A stretch of 64,000 nucleotides of DNA from RQOF01 sp964461135 (GTDB lineage: Bacteria; Calditrichota; Calditrichia; RBG-13-44-9), in assembly GCA_964461135.1 (NCBI GenBank), contig CAYWTB010000008.1:44529-108528 (forward strand), given 5' to 3'. The notes beneath the pieces were generated by a model that was not told the DNA's origin, searched no databases, and was given only the letters and a program-made list of their open reading frames with translations. How positions within the stretch are numbered: the stretch's first letter is position 1; every line of letters begins with the position of its first letter. The position numbers and the translations under genes are program-made. Of this stretch, positions 9,074 through 18,137 are shown piece after piece.

Positions 9074-9268
9074 ATGATTCATGTCAAAGTCAGAGACAAT
9101 GAACCGTTTGAAAAGGCCTTACGGCGTTTCACCAAGGCTTGCGAAAAATCAGGTTTGATGTCTGATATCAAAAAACATCAGCATTTTGAAAAGCCAAGTG
9201 AACAGCGTAAACGCCAGGAAAACGCTGCTCGCCGTAAAATCAGAAAATTAATGGCTGAACAAAAATAA
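9074..9268 (+). CDS. rpsU: 30S ribosomal protein S21
   Basis: This 64-residue basic protein matches S21: MIHVKVRDNEPFEKALRRF is the family N-terminus, followed by a Lys/Arg-rich tail (RKRQENAARRKIRKL). S21 sits near the anti-Shine-Dalgarno end of 16S rRNA on the 30S platform and helps initiation. The ribosome site is AAAGGGGGT, about 13 bases upstream. It is followed 21 bp later by yqeY; the rpsU-yqeY order is common in bacteria and suggests one transcript ending at the terminator at 9791. Confidence 0.96.
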   Translation: MIHVKVRDNEPFEKALRRFTKACEKSGLMSDIKKHQHFEKPSEQRKRQENAARRKIRKLMAEQK

Positions 9269-9289
9269 GAATGATTCTACGGAGAGATT

Positions 9290-9739
9290 ATGAGCATTCA
9301 GCCAAAATTGCTGGAAGATATGAAGACAGCCATGAAAGCGGGAGATAAGATCCGTCTGGAGACTATACGGGGTGTAAGGTCCCAGCTTAAAAATACCGAA
9401 ATTGAAAAGGGGCGTCCACTCACAGACGAAGAAGAGATAAGCGTCCTGTTGTCTGCCGCTAAAAGAAGACGGGAATCCATTGAACAGTTTAATAAGGGTA
9501 ACCGTCCTGACAGAGCGGCAGAAGAACAACAGGAGTTACTGGTCATCCAGGAATATCTTCCCCGCCAGATGCCCGATGAAGAAATTGCAGAATTGGTTGA
9601 GCAGGTTATCAGGGATGTTGGTGCTTCTTCCGCTGGTGATATCGGTAAAGTGATGGGTAAACTGATGCCACAAGTAAAAGGACGGGCTGATGGCAAAACG
9701 GTTCAGAAAATTGTACAGCAGAAACTGGCAACCCTCTAG
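9290..9739 (+). CDS. yqeY: GatB/YqeY-domain protein
   Basis: This 149-residue helical protein matches YqeY, which resembles the tail domain of the GatB amidotransferase subunit. Motifs are the N-terminal DMKTAMKAGDKIRLETIRGVRS, the middle YLPRQMPDEEIAELV and the C-terminal IGKVMGKLMPQVKGRADGKTV. In GatB this domain binds tRNA; free YqeY proteins have no proven role. The ATG follows a GGAGAG ribosome site. The gene shares a transcript with rpsU and ends 50 bp before a clear intrinsic terminator. Confidence 0.94.
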   Translation: MSIQPKLLEDMKTAMKAGDKIRLETIRGVRSQLKNTEIEKGRPLTDEEEISVLLSAAKRRRESIEQFNKGNRPDRAAEEQQELLVIQEYLPRQMPDEEIAELVEQVIRDVGASSAGDIGKVMGKLMPQVKGRADGKTVQKIVQQKLATL

Positions 9740-9790
9740 ATAATATTGGCATTTCATAATGCAGGAATATCTGAAATCTGTTATTGTATA

Positions 9791-9815
9791 AACGGGCTAA
9801 TGAGCCCGTTTTTTA
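9791..9815 (+). terminator. intrinsic terminator after yqeY
   Basis: A perfect 8-bp stem (AACGGGCT pairing with AGCCCGTT) with loop AATG is followed at once by a T run (TTTTTT). It separates the rpsU-yqeY transcript from cvpA-mutS2, 50 bp after the yqeY stop. Confidence 0.9.
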
Positions 9816-9833
9816 TTTTAAAGGGGTAATCCA

Positions 9834-10418
9834 ATGAGTACATTTGACCTTATTTTTTTGTTGATCCTTGGAATTTTTGCTGTGATTGGAATCGGGAAGG
9901 GATTTTTTCGAGAAGTGCTGGGACTGGTAGGTGTGATTGCCGGGGTATTTTTTGCGATTATCGGTTTTGGTCCTCTCAGCCGGGTACTTAACAGCCTGAT
10001 TCCGGGAATTCCTTCTCCCATTCTGGTATTTCTCAGTTTTGCGGGCATTTTTATAGGCATATACCTGCTCAGCCGGTTACTGGCCGGTTTTCTCAGTAAA
10101 CTCAGTTCATTAATACTACTGGGATGGCTGAATCGCCTTCTTGGAGGAGTAATAGGAGCTTTGAAAGGGACTATATTCATAAGTCTTTTTCTTTTACTTC
10201 TTGGTTTTTTCCCTTTCCAGGGAGAGCTGCAAAACGTCAGAAAAAACAGTTTGCTATATGAACCCCTCCAGAGATTCGTCCCTGTGATATATAATATATT
10301 TAGTGATTTTTCCTTCTCGTCTCTTCATTTTGAGAAAAAGATGACCGATCTCGTTAAGGATCTGCAAGGTAAAATAAATGGGAAAATTATAGATTACTTT
10401 TTTTATAAAAATGATTAG
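9834..10418 (+). CDS. CvpA-family membrane protein
   Basis: This 194-residue protein has four hydrophobic segments in the first 125 residues, with the CvpA N-terminal signature FDLIFLLILGIFAVIGIGKGFFREVLG and the later GWLNRLLGGVIGALKG. CvpA was named for colicin V production in E. coli. The family is conserved in the inner membrane, and its molecular function is poorly defined. The ribosome site is AAGGGG. The stop lies 5 bp before mutS2, the usual cvpA-mutS2 pairing. Confidence 0.88.
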   Translation: MSTFDLIFLLILGIFAVIGIGKGFFREVLGLVGVIAGVFFAIIGFGPLSRVLNSLIPGIPSPILVFLSFAGIFIGIYLLSRLLAGFLSKLSSLILLGWLNRLLGGVIGALKGTIFISLFLLLLGFFPFQGELQNVRKNSLLYEPLQRFVPVIYNIFSDFSFSSLHFEKKMTDLVKDLQGKINGKIIDYFFYKND

Positions 10419-10423
10419 TATTT

Positions 10424-12793
10424 ATGATTTTTGATGAAAACCTCCAACAACTTGAATTACCCGCTCTTCTGAATAAACTGGCCGGTCTTATCAGAACGCC
10501 ATATGGCCAGCGATATATGGAGGAGTTGGAAATCCGGCACGATCGCCAGTTGCTGGAAAAAGAATTGACTGAGGTCAACGAAATGACCGGACTGCTTGAG
10601 GGCGGCTACGGTATCCCGCTGGTTGAACTGGCAGACATACGGACTCAGCTGGATCGTCTTAAACCTGAGGACGCTTTTCTGGAAGCTTCGGAACTCAATC
10701 TGATTAAAAGCACCCTTCTGCTCTTCGATGAATTATCCTCATATATTAAAAATTACCAGGATAATTGTCCGAATCTTATGCGCTATGCGGAACGAATTCA
10801 CCCTCACCGTTCCATTGTCCGGGAAATTGAATCCACCATCGACAGTAGTGATGAAATTCGTGAAGATTCCAGCAGAGAATTACGCCGAATCCGGGCGGAT
10901 ATTCATCGTCTGGAAAACGAACAAAAAGCCGTACTCCTAAGGGTGCTGAAACGGTACCAGGATTTTTCACAGGATGACATCGTAACCATGCGTGATGGCC
11001 GGATGGTTTTAGGTATTCAACACCAGTATGCCGGGAAAATAAATGGAATCGTTCACAGTACTTCCGGTACAGGCGCCACTGTTTTTGTTGAACCCATGGA
11101 AACTCTGCGAATAAGTAACCAGATTCAGAACCTGAAACTGGAAGAGCGCCGCGAAATTATTCGGATTCTTAAATTTCTTTCCGGACTGGTACGTGAAGTG
11201 CGCAACGATATCCACTTTTCCATAGAAAATTTGGGTTTGCTGGATTTTATTCATGCCAAAGCCAGGCTGGCGATTCTTCTGGAGGCAAGTGTCCCCCGGA
11301 TTGGGGAGGGTCCGGGACTGCATTTAATAAATGGAAAACATCCCTTACTGATCCTGAAATTGGGCCTTGAGAATGTGGTAGCTGCCAGCATTGAGATGGG
11401 CGAAAGTATTAATACCCTGGTTATCACCGGTCCCAATGCCGGCGGAAAAACCGTTACATTAAAGATGACCGGCCTGTTATGCATCATGACTATGCTGGGC
11501 CTCCTTATACCGGCGCATCCGGACAGCACTATTCCCATCTATGATAACGTACTGGTAGATATTGGGGATCGTCAGAATCTGGAACAGGATCTGAGCACCT
11601 TTAGCGCCCATATTATACGTCTGAAAGAGATTCTCGCCCAGGCGACCGGTAATTCTCTGGTTCTGCTGGATGAACTGGGTACCGGAACAGATCCGCGCGA
11701 GGGATCGGCGCTGGCAGTGTCTTTTCTGGAAGAACTTACCCATCGCAGATCAACCACCATTGCCACCACGCATCATGGAGAACTAAAGGCTTTCGCCTAT
11801 AATACTCCGGGAGTGGAGAATGCATCCATGGAATTTAATCTCGATACTCTCCTGCCCACTTACCACCTCCAGATCGGAATTCCGGGAAGCAGTTATGCCT
11901 TTGAGATTGCCAGGCGCTACGGACTGAATGAAACCGTTTTGAAAAAAGCAATGCAGATTCTCGGTTCGGAAAAGAATCAGCTGGAGAACCTGATTATAAG
12001 CCTTAATGAACGCCTGCAGGAAACGGATAAGGAACGCCGGAAAATCAGTATAAAACTTTCCGAATCTGAAGCGCTAAAAAATTTGTATCAGAACCAGCTG
12101 GGGAAACTGCAGAAAGAGAAAACGGAACTGCGTCGAACTGCAGCGTTGGAAGCCCGGCGAATTGTAGAAGAGGCGAATGCCGCCATAGAACGGTTAATTG
12201 CGGATATCCGCAAAACACAAGCGCAGAAAGATAAAATAAAAGAGGCTCATGACCGCATGGGAGAGCTTAAGAAACATGCGGAAGATGTCCTGCGGGAAAC
12301 TGCGCCTGAAATACCTCCAGCAGAGGATGTGCACGAAGGAGATATTGTATGGATCGAAAATCTGCGCGAAGAGGGGGAAATTCTGAGCGATCCGGATGCC
12401 CGGCAAAAAGTATGGGTGCTGGTGAATGATATGCGTATGAAGTTGGGAATAGACGGAATGAGAAAGCTCTCAAAACTTCAGACGGAATCAGCACGGACAG
12501 GATCCCGGCGCCACAACCTCTCGGACAGGCTGGAAGAAGGAATCCAGCCGGAAATCGATTTAAGAGGAATGGATTCCTTCCAGGCGATTGACGCCACCAA
12601 CCGCTATCTTGATCAGGCACTCCAGAATGGATGGGAGGAAATCCGCATCATTCATGGAAAAGGAACCGGGATCTTGCGGCGGGAGATTAACAATTTCCTG
12701 GCTCGCGATGAAAGGGTGGCTGATAAAAGGCTGGGTAAATGGGGAGAAGGAGATACCGGCGTTACCATCGTCACATTAAAAAGAGAGACCTAG
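10424..12793 (+). CDS. mutS2: MutS2 ATPase with C-terminal Smr domain
   Basis: This 789-residue protein has the MutS core (clamp and lever helices to about residue 320) and an ATPase domain. Walker A is GPNAGGKT near residues 336-343, Walker B lies around LVLLDELGTGTDP, and the His-switch region around TTIATTHHGELK. After a long coiled coil (about 510-640) comes an Smr nuclease-like domain with DLRG at 712-715 and HGKGTG from 744. It lacks the mismatch-recognition domain, as MutS2 does. MutS2 suppresses recombination and, as RqcU, splits collided ribosomes in Bacillus. It follows cvpA by 5 bp and is followed by a DUF423 gene after 3 bp. Confidence 0.96.
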   Translation: MIFDENLQQLELPALLNKLAGLIRTPYGQRYMEELEIRHDRQLLEKELTEVNEMTGLLEGGYGIPLVELADIRTQLDRLKPEDAFLEASELNLIKSTLLLFDELSSYIKNYQDNCPNLMRYAERIHPHRSIVREIESTIDSSDEIREDSSRELRRIRADIHRLENEQKAVLLRVLKRYQDFSQDDIVTMRDGRMVLGIQHQYAGKINGIVHSTSGTGATVFVEPMETLRISNQIQNLKLEERREIIRILKFLSGLVREVRNDIHFSIENLGLLDFIHAKARLAILLEASVPRIGEGPGLHLINGKHPLLILKLGLENVVAASIEMGESINTLVITGPNAGGKTVTLKMTGLLCIMTMLGLLIPAHPDSTIPIYDNVLVDIGDRQNLEQDLSTFSAHIIRLKEILAQATGNSLVLLDELGTGTDPREGSALAVSFLEELTHRRSTTIATTHHGELKAFAYNTPGVENASMEFNLDTLLPTYHLQIGIPGSSYAFEIARRYGLNETVLKKAMQILGSEKNQLENLIISLNERLQETDKERRKISIKLSESEALKNLYQNQLGKLQKEKTELRRTAALEARRIVEEANAAIERLIADIRKTQAQKDKIKEAHDRMGELKKHAEDVLRETAPEIPPAEDVHEGDIVWIENLREEGEILSDPDARQKVWVLVNDMRMKLGIDGMRKLSKLQTESARTGSRRHNLSDRLEEGIQPEIDLRGMDSFQAIDATNRYLDQALQNGWEEIRIIHGKGTGILRREINNFLARDERVADKRLGKWGEGDTGVTIVTLKRET

Positions 12794-12796
12794 ACC

Positions 12797-13132
12797 ATGA
12801 AGATTTTCATGATTTGGGGGAGCATTAATGCTTTTCTTTCGGTTGCACTGGGAGCTTTTGGTGCTCATATGCTGAAAAGCAGATTGACACCGGAGATGCT
12901 TGAAATTTTCCAGACAGGAATAAAATACCATATGATACATGCCCTGGGACTCCTTCTGGTGGGAGTTATGGGATTCTGGATGCAGAAACTCGTTTTTATG
13001 CAATGGGCCGGCTGGTTACTTCTGGCTGGAATTGTTCTTTTCAGCGGTAGTCTGTATATATTAAGTATAACAGGTATTCGCTGGTTTGGTGCCATAACAC
13101 CCCTGGGAGGATTATGTTTTCTGGCTGGCTAG
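12797..13132 (+). CDS. DUF423 membrane protein, truncated by an in-frame amber codon
   Basis: This small integral membrane protein of four helices has the DUF423 signatures GAFGAHMLKSRLTPEMLEIFQTGIKYHMIHALGL (in part) and GIRWFGAITPLGGLCFLAG. Family members continue after FLAG with a Trp and the rest of the last helix. Here TAG at 13130-13132 replaces the Trp codon. The frame then stays open for 12 more codons (ALVTISVLTCLK) to TGA at 13169-13171, exactly as the family would. This looks like a recent TGG-to-TAG change removing half of the last helix. The function of DUF423 is unknown. Confidence 0.8.
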   Translation: MKIFMIWGSINAFLSVALGAFGAHMLKSRLTPEMLEIFQTGIKYHMIHALGLLLVGVMGFWMQKLVFMQWAGWLLLAGIVLFSGSLYILSITGIRWFGAITPLGGLCFLAG

Positions 13133-13287
13133 GCCCTTGTTACAATAAGCGTCCTCACCTGCTTAAAATGATTCTTTACGGCCGGCATAGCGGGCAGCAA
13201 AAAATCTGAAGCTCAATTGCAGTGAATATGATATAATAAATTATAATTTTCGGTGTATCTCCAGCGGTAAATATGGAGGATTAGGGT

Positions 13288-14076
13288 TTGGAAAACATTA
13301 TTACCATCGAAAAGCAGAAAGACATTATTCTTCTGACGTTAAACCGGCCGGATAAAAGGAATGCTCTTAATCCGGAGCTGATCAGCGGATTACAAAGGGC
13401 TATTGATGAAATTAAGGAAATGCCGAATATTCGGGCGGTAATATTTACCGGTGCGGGAAAAGCTTTCTGTGCCGGAGCCGATCTGCTTTACCTGGAAAAC
13501 ATCAGTCGGTTTGGTGATGCTGAAAATCTGGAAGATTCGCAGCGCCTGGCCCGTTTATTTCAAGAAATTTATCTTTTACCAAAACTGACGGTTGCCATGG
13601 TGAATGGTCCGGCTCTGGCCGGTGGTTGCGGTCTGGCCTTATGTTGCGATTTGATCTGTGCGGATGAGGAGCAGGCTAAATTCGGATTTACCGAAGTTCG
13701 TATCGGATTTGTTCCGGCCATTGTTATGAACTTCCTGATACGGCGGGTTAATTTACAGGATGCTTTCTATCTGACCGTCAGCGCAGACATTCTCTCCGCC
13801 GGTGAAGCCCGGGCTTTCGGAATGGTCCGTCATTTATTTGATACGGCTCAATTGAAATCCAAAACTCTTCAATTTGTTGAAAAATATCTGAATCAAAACA
13901 GCTTTGGAGCTATGATGCAAACTAAAAAGCTCTACCAGGAGCTGCTGGACCTGCCCCTGGCTGACGGTCTAGATCTGGCCTCACGAATCAATGCCAGCAG
14001 CCGCAAATCGCCTGATTGTCAGAAAGGCTTGCGGAATTTTCTCGATAAAAAGCCGCTCCGGTGGCGGAATTTATAG
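13288..14076 (+). CDS. enoyl-CoA hydratase/isomerase (crotonase) family protein
   Basis: This 262-residue crotonase-fold protein has the CoA-binding patterns NRPDKRNALN and AFCAGADL. The oxyanion-hole region is LAGGCGLALCCD. Gly115 replaces the first catalytic Glu of classical crotonase (GGGCELA), while Glu136 (FGFTEVRIGFVPA) keeps the second. Related enzymes annotated as methylglutaconyl-CoA hydratases have this same GGCGLA...TEVRIGF pattern, so leucine or fatty-acid breakdown is possible. The start is TTG at 13288, chosen for its GGAGG site 7 bases upstream. It overlaps the convergent response-regulator gene by 6 bp. Confidence 0.85.
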   Translation: MENIITIEKQKDIILLTLNRPDKRNALNPELISGLQRAIDEIKEMPNIRAVIFTGAGKAFCAGADLLYLENISRFGDAENLEDSQRLARLFQEIYLLPKLTVAMVNGPALAGGCGLALCCDLICADEEQAKFGFTEVRIGFVPAIVMNFLIRRVNLQDAFYLTVSADILSAGEARAFGMVRHLFDTAQLKSKTLQFVEKYLNQNSFGAMMQTKKLYQELLDLPLADGLDLASRINASSRKSPDCQKGLRNFLDKKPLRWRNL

Positions 14077-14766
14077 ATGTTTGGTTTCTTCTAATCTTCG
14101 TAATTCTTTTTTAATGTCGATTAACAAATCCTGATACGCACCTTCCTGTATCACCTTATATTCGCCGGTCTGCACGAAATTATTCAGGGCGGTGAGAACA
14201 GTTTTAATGAATTCAACTGTCTGTTTAATCGATGCCTTGATCTCTTTAACATCGCTGGCACCATTCTCATTCTCAAACTGAACAAGCGTGTATAGCGGGG
14301 TAAGGGAATTGTTTATATAATGACTGAGAGTAACCAGAATTTTCTGGGTTTGTTTCAATGCCTGAATCTTACTCTCTTTTTGTTTTAACTGGGATTGCAA
14401 ATTAAGAATTCCCTGAACCGATCGCATTTTCAGCTGGAGTTCGAGAGTGGTGTAAGGGAAGTAAATGAAATCATCGGCTCCCAGTTCAAAAGCGATAAGT
14501 TGCTCGATGACCCGGTCTTTTCTGATGATGCAGATAAGTGGCATGTATTTCAATTCCGGATCGGTTTTAAGTTGCTGGAATACTTCCGTGGATATCTTTC
14601 CCAGACTTTCCAGATCCAGAATAATCATTTTGGATTCCGGCAAATTTCGTATCAGTGTCCTGAGATTCCTGTAACTCCGCAGGATTTTGATTACGAAACC
14701 CTCCTGTTTCAAATCGCGGACGAAAGCATCCGATAATGTTTTATTTTTGCTCAGCAGCAGTATCAT
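14071..14766 (-). CDS. receiver-domain protein with a DHp-like helical tail
   Basis: This 231-residue protein has an N-terminal receiver-like domain (residues 1-120). The phospho-acceptor region is MIILDLESLG, and ELGADDFIYFP is the usual alpha4-beta5 stretch, but the conserved Lys before it is not in its normal setting. A coiled coil follows, then a helix pair with TLSHYINNSLTPLYTL, which resembles the H-box of histidine kinases (LSHEINNPLT). No ATP-binding domain follows. It may act as a phospho-relay or dimerisation partner for a kinase elsewhere. Monocistronic, convergent with the crotonase gene. Confidence 0.65.
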   Translation of the reverse strand: MILLLSKNKTLSDAFVRDLKQEGFVIKILRSYRNLRTLIRNLPESKMIILDLESLGKISTEVFQQLKTDPELKYMPLICIIRKDRVIEQLIAFELGADDFIYFPYTTLELQLKMRSVQGILNLQSQLKQKESKIQALKQTQKILVTLSHYINNSLTPLYTLVQFENENGASDVKEIKASIKQTVEFIKTVLTALNNFVQTGEYKVIQEGAYQDLLIDIKKELRRLEETKHL

Positions 14767-14937
14767 ATATGGCCCTGATTTAACCGGAACTTTTGTCTGT
14801 TTATTCTATTTTCGAAGGAAACCGGATAATAATGAATATTATTTTTTGTATTTTTTTATTGGGAGACCAGCAGGTTTAAAATATATTTCAGAATACAGGA
14901 TAAGAAGGCAAACTAAAATTGATTTAATAAGGATATT

Positions 14938-15861
14938 ATGGCCAAAAAAATTGTCATCTCAGGAGGAAGCGGATTTATGGGGCATGCTTTGATTGATCTG
15001 TTCCGGCAGGAAGGATACAATATGCTGGTACTCTCACGCAGGCCGGATAAACATACTGACATCCCTACAAACACAGTAAAATTTAAACAGTGGGATGCCC
15101 GGAATTTAAATGGCTGGGTGAAGGAGCTGGATGGTGCGTCGGCGGTAATCAATCTGGCGGGAGAGAATCTCAGCTCAGGATTTTGGACAGAGAAAAGGAA
15201 ACATAAGTTGTTGCATAGCCGGATTGATGCCACCCGGGCGATTCTGGAGGCGATTAGGAAGGTGGGTAAACCCCCGGAGGTCATGATCCAGGCATCAGCT
15301 ATCGGGTATTATGGATCCCGGGGTGATGAAATTCTGGATGAGACCTCACACAGGGGAGAAGGATTTCTGGCAGATTTATGTGAACAGTGGGAGCGGACGG
15401 CGGCTGAAGTCGAAAAACTGGGAGTACGCCTGGTCCGTCTGCGTTTCGGGCTGGTGCTGGGAGGGAATGGAGGATTGTTGCAGCGAATGACTATTCCTTA
15501 TCAACTATTTGCAGGATTTCACTTTGGCAATAATGATCAGTGGATGTCCTGGGTTCACCGCCATGATGTTGTTAATTCCATACTTTTTGCTATGCAACAT
15601 AAAGAGATGAAAGGTGTGGCAAATGTGACAGCCCCGGAGCCAATACTATTCAGAGAATTTCTGCAGCAACTGGGAAAGCAGCTGCACAGACCCTCCTGGC
15701 TTTATATTCCTCCCGTTTTATTGAGAGCATTTCTGGGACAAATGGCGGAGGAAACAATATTCACCAGTCAGCGGATAATCCCCGGAAAATTAATGGAACT
15801 GGGTTATTCATTTGCTTTTAGTTCTATTGACTTAGCATTGCGGGATATCCTGAACTCCTGA
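14938..15861 (+). CDS. TIGR01777-family NAD(P)-dependent epimerase (YfcH-like)
   Basis: This 307-residue Rossmann-fold short-chain dehydrogenase has the N-terminal nucleotide motif ISGGSGFMGHAL (GxxGxxG) and the family-specific INLAGENLSSGFWTEKRK. Further family motifs are QASAIGYYGSRGDE with the catalytic Tyr region, and MSWVHRHDVV. This family (YfcH/SulA-type epimerases) is widespread but lacks a confirmed substrate. The ribosome site is weak (AAGGAT). No partner genes; 100+ bp gaps lie on both sides. Confidence 0.9.
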   Translation: MAKKIVISGGSGFMGHALIDLFRQEGYNMLVLSRRPDKHTDIPTNTVKFKQWDARNLNGWVKELDGASAVINLAGENLSSGFWTEKRKHKLLHSRIDATRAILEAIRKVGKPPEVMIQASAIGYYGSRGDEILDETSHRGEGFLADLCEQWERTAAEVEKLGVRLVRLRFGLVLGGNGGLLQRMTIPYQLFAGFHFGNNDQWMSWVHRHDVVNSILFAMQHKEMKGVANVTAPEPILFREFLQQLGKQLHRPSWLYIPPVLLRAFLGQMAEETIFTSQRIIPGKLMELGYSFAFSSIDLALRDILNS

Positions 15862-16085
15862 TAACATTAAAATGTTTAAAGATAAAAAGGAAATGAGTTC
15901 CACCGGTCAATGGAAGAAATGGTAGCCGGATCCGCATAATTTTTTTCAGTACTATACTAATGTATCCGGCTATTTAAAGGGCATAATCATATTAGATCAT
16001 AAAAGAATCATGGTTGTCCCGGTAATCCGGTCCTGTAGAGCCGGCAGTGGCGGGTGTTTTCCCTGGAAGGGCAGAGGAGGAAAGT

Positions 16086-16817
16086 CTATGGCTCTGTCTG
16101 AGTGAGCCAGGCATCGGGATAGCCGGAGTTTCTGATTTCATCGAGGCGCTGTCTCGCTACAATTTCCTGAGAGAATTTACCCACCAGTACTTTCCAGTAA
16201 TTTCCACTGGTGGTAATCCATACCTCATCAGGAAAAATATTAGCAAATTCCCGGGACAGGGAGTCGGCTTTTTCCTTGTTGCCGGTAACGAAAATCTGTA
16301 TCGAGTACAACAGCTGAAGAAAACCGGAATCCGCGGATGCAGTATCAGCCGAGGTAAACTGTATCATTTTTTCTTTGGGGAGGTGTATGGAAGCCTGAAC
16401 AATCCAGGCGTTATTTATTCCCTGGAAACGCAGCTGGTCAAGCATTTTTTCTGCTTCCAGACGATCCTTGAAATTGCCTAATTGTACCTTAAACAAACCG
16501 TTTTCCGGGACGATATAAACTGAATCGAGGGAAAGAGAAGACAAACTAGTTGCAAATTTTTCTGCATTTTCCCTGCTGGAACCTGCAAATGTTTGAATAC
16601 GCATCCCGGATTCTTCCTTAAAAGACCGCATCTTAATGCGCCGGGAAAAGTCCCCGGGATCCCTGAGTTCTATTTTCTCTTCAGCATAGCGGCTCATTAT
16701 CTGGGAGAAATCTTTATCCCATAAAAAATTTTTTAAGTCATCCTTCATCTGTGCATGAATAATTCCGACAGTTGTCAGAATAATTGTCATGAGTAATTGT
16801 AAAGTCTGCCTTGTCAT
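16086..16817 (-). CDS. SPOR-domain envelope protein
   Basis: This 243-residue protein has a signal peptide (MTRQTLQLLMTIILTTVGIIHA) and two SPOR-like domains: about residues 70-145 (MRIQTFAGSSRENAEKFA, then FKVQLGNFKDRLEAEKML) and about 168-240 (YSIQIFVTGNKEKADSLS, then YWKVLVGKFSQEIVARQRL). SPOR domains bind denuded glycan strands of peptidoglycan at division sites. It is the last gene of the barrel-SpoIID-SPOR operon, 12 bp after the SpoIID stop. That SpoIID-type enzymes cut or bind denuded glycans supports a joint role in cell-wall remodelling. Confidence 0.85.
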   Translation of the reverse strand: MTRQTLQLLMTIILTTVGIIHAQMKDDLKNFLWDKDFSQIMSRYAEEKIELRDPGDFSRRIKMRSFKEESGMRIQTFAGSSRENAEKFATSLSSLSLDSVYIVPENGLFKVQLGNFKDRLEAEKMLDQLRFQGINNAWIVQASIHLPKEKMIQFTSADTASADSGFLQLLYSIQIFVTGNKEKADSLSREFANIFPDEVWITTSGNYWKVLVGKFSQEIVARQRLDEIRNSGYPDAWLTQTEP

Positions 16818-16829
16818 AAAATAGCCGGT

Positions 16830-18137
16830 TTAATAAAATTTCTTCAGTATTAAATCGGGATAATAAAACTTAAGTATATCCCTGTAAGGCACGCCATTCA
16901 GTGATTGGCCAATGGCACCCCACTGACACATTCCCCGTCCGTGGCCGTATCCCGCTCCAATTACATATACAATGTCGGGATTATTGCGGGACGCTTTCAG
17001 AATGAACAGGTTACTGGGCTGCTGGCTGCTGTTATTATCGGACAATGCCCGCCGGATTTGCCACTGATTCAAAATGAATTCATCATTATTAACCCTGATG
17101 GCCAGTTTGTCCACCCGGCCTGCAGAAGAGCGCGAAAGCACTTCCAGATTCATCGCAAAACCTTCTTCTTTGAGCTGTCCTGTGGCAGCTCGGGAAATCA
17201 ATCCCAGCTGTGTTAGGTTATCCAGAATGTCCCGCGTACTCAGCTTGAGAACCCAGCGGTAGAGTGGGGAAGCTGTGCAGTTGAAACCGTTGTTGTTTTG
17301 ATCTTCCCGGATTGTGGTTTGAGAATTGTCACCGTTATTCTGATGGGCAGGCGGGCCCAGCAGACCACCACAGGTGGAATGATATTGAACTTTAATGAGA
17401 GTGTTATCCGGTTTCTGCAGGATTATACCAAATGTTTCTTGCACCGCCCTGTTCACCGGGGAAGTATCGGCTTTATGTCCCAGGTATACCTGGTCACGGC
17501 TGTCCGCATACAGGTCAAACGATGCAGACACGGGATGTTCAATACTGTATATGGCATAAGTACGTGCGGCAATTGTCTGACTCAGAACCGCCTGGTAATA
17601 CTCATCCAAATTGGAAGGAATTTCATGGGGAACCACCCCTAGTAAATAGGACGATACGGGCAGGGAGTTGACCACTATTACATGATTCTTCTGTCTGTCG
17701 AAACTGATTGTGCCTTCATAAGGAATGCCGTTCCAGGAGAATTTTCCTTCATTGCGCGGTGTAAATTGAATTTGATTGAAATCCTTGATAGAAAACTGAC
17801 GGTACTCGCTTTTAAACGTTAATTCCCCCTCGCGGAATGTAACGTCGAATTCTCCCACACTGGAATCAAGAATATATTCGGCTTCTTCACTACGCAGTAT
17901 ATAGGCATCAAGAAAGAGCAACCTTCCGTGAGAAAAATTATCATCAAGGGCCACCCTGATTTGCGGTATCCGACTTTCCCTGCCGGGGACTTTTAAAATT
18001 TTTTGTTTAGCGCATCCGTTCAGTAAAATAAGCAGCATCAAAAGTGAAAAAACCGCCCTTAAAAATGAATTCGGGACGGCAACAGATGCTCCTTTTCTAT
18101 TACATGAATATAGTTTTATCAATATATTACCATCCAA
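16830..18137 (-). CDS. SpoIID/LytB-domain lipoprotein
   Basis: This 435-codon frame encodes a SpoIID/LytB domain at about residues 150-430. Motifs are YLLGVVPHEIPSNL with the catalytic Glu, AQTIAARTYAIYS-like, STCGG and the C-terminal GYGHGRGMCQWGA. SpoIID is a lytic transglycosylase acting on denuded glycan. The lipobox LLNGC implies a lipoprotein, but it sits about 40 residues from the ATG at 18137. A better ribosome site (AAAAGGAG) lies inside, followed by a TTG that is one base out of frame. One extra T in the T5 run near 18061-18065 would give a compact lipoprotein signal (MPSRIHFLRAVF...). So either the long form is used, coupled to the preceding barrel gene (11-bp overlap), or the N-terminus is frameshifted. 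Confidence 0.85.
   Translation of the reverse strand: MDGNILIKLYSCNRKGASVAVPNSFLRAVFSLLMLLILLNGCAKQKILKVPGRESRIPQIRVALDDNFSHGRLLFLDAYILRSEEAEYILDSSVGEFDVTFREGELTFKSEYRQFSIKDFNQIQFTPRNEGKFSWNGIPYEGTISFDRQKNHVIVVNSLPVSSYLLGVVPHEIPSNLDEYYQAVLSQTIAARTYAIYSIEHPVSASFDLYADSRDQVYLGHKADTSPVNRAVQETFGIILQKPDNTLIKVQYHSTCGGLLGPPAHQNNGDNSQTTIREDQNNNGFNCTASPLYRWVLKLSTRDILDNLTQLGLISRAATGQLKEEGFAMNLEVLSRSSAGRVDKLAIRVNNDEFILNQWQIRRALSDNNSSQQPSNLFILKASRNNPDIVYVIGAGYGHGRGMCQWGAIGQSLNGVPYRDILKFYYPDLILKKFY

Noticed and set aside
16053..16110. GAGGAAAGTC-like segment resembling the RNase P RNA core
   Set aside because: The second conserved RNase P block is absent, and the segment overlaps the end of the SPOR gene.
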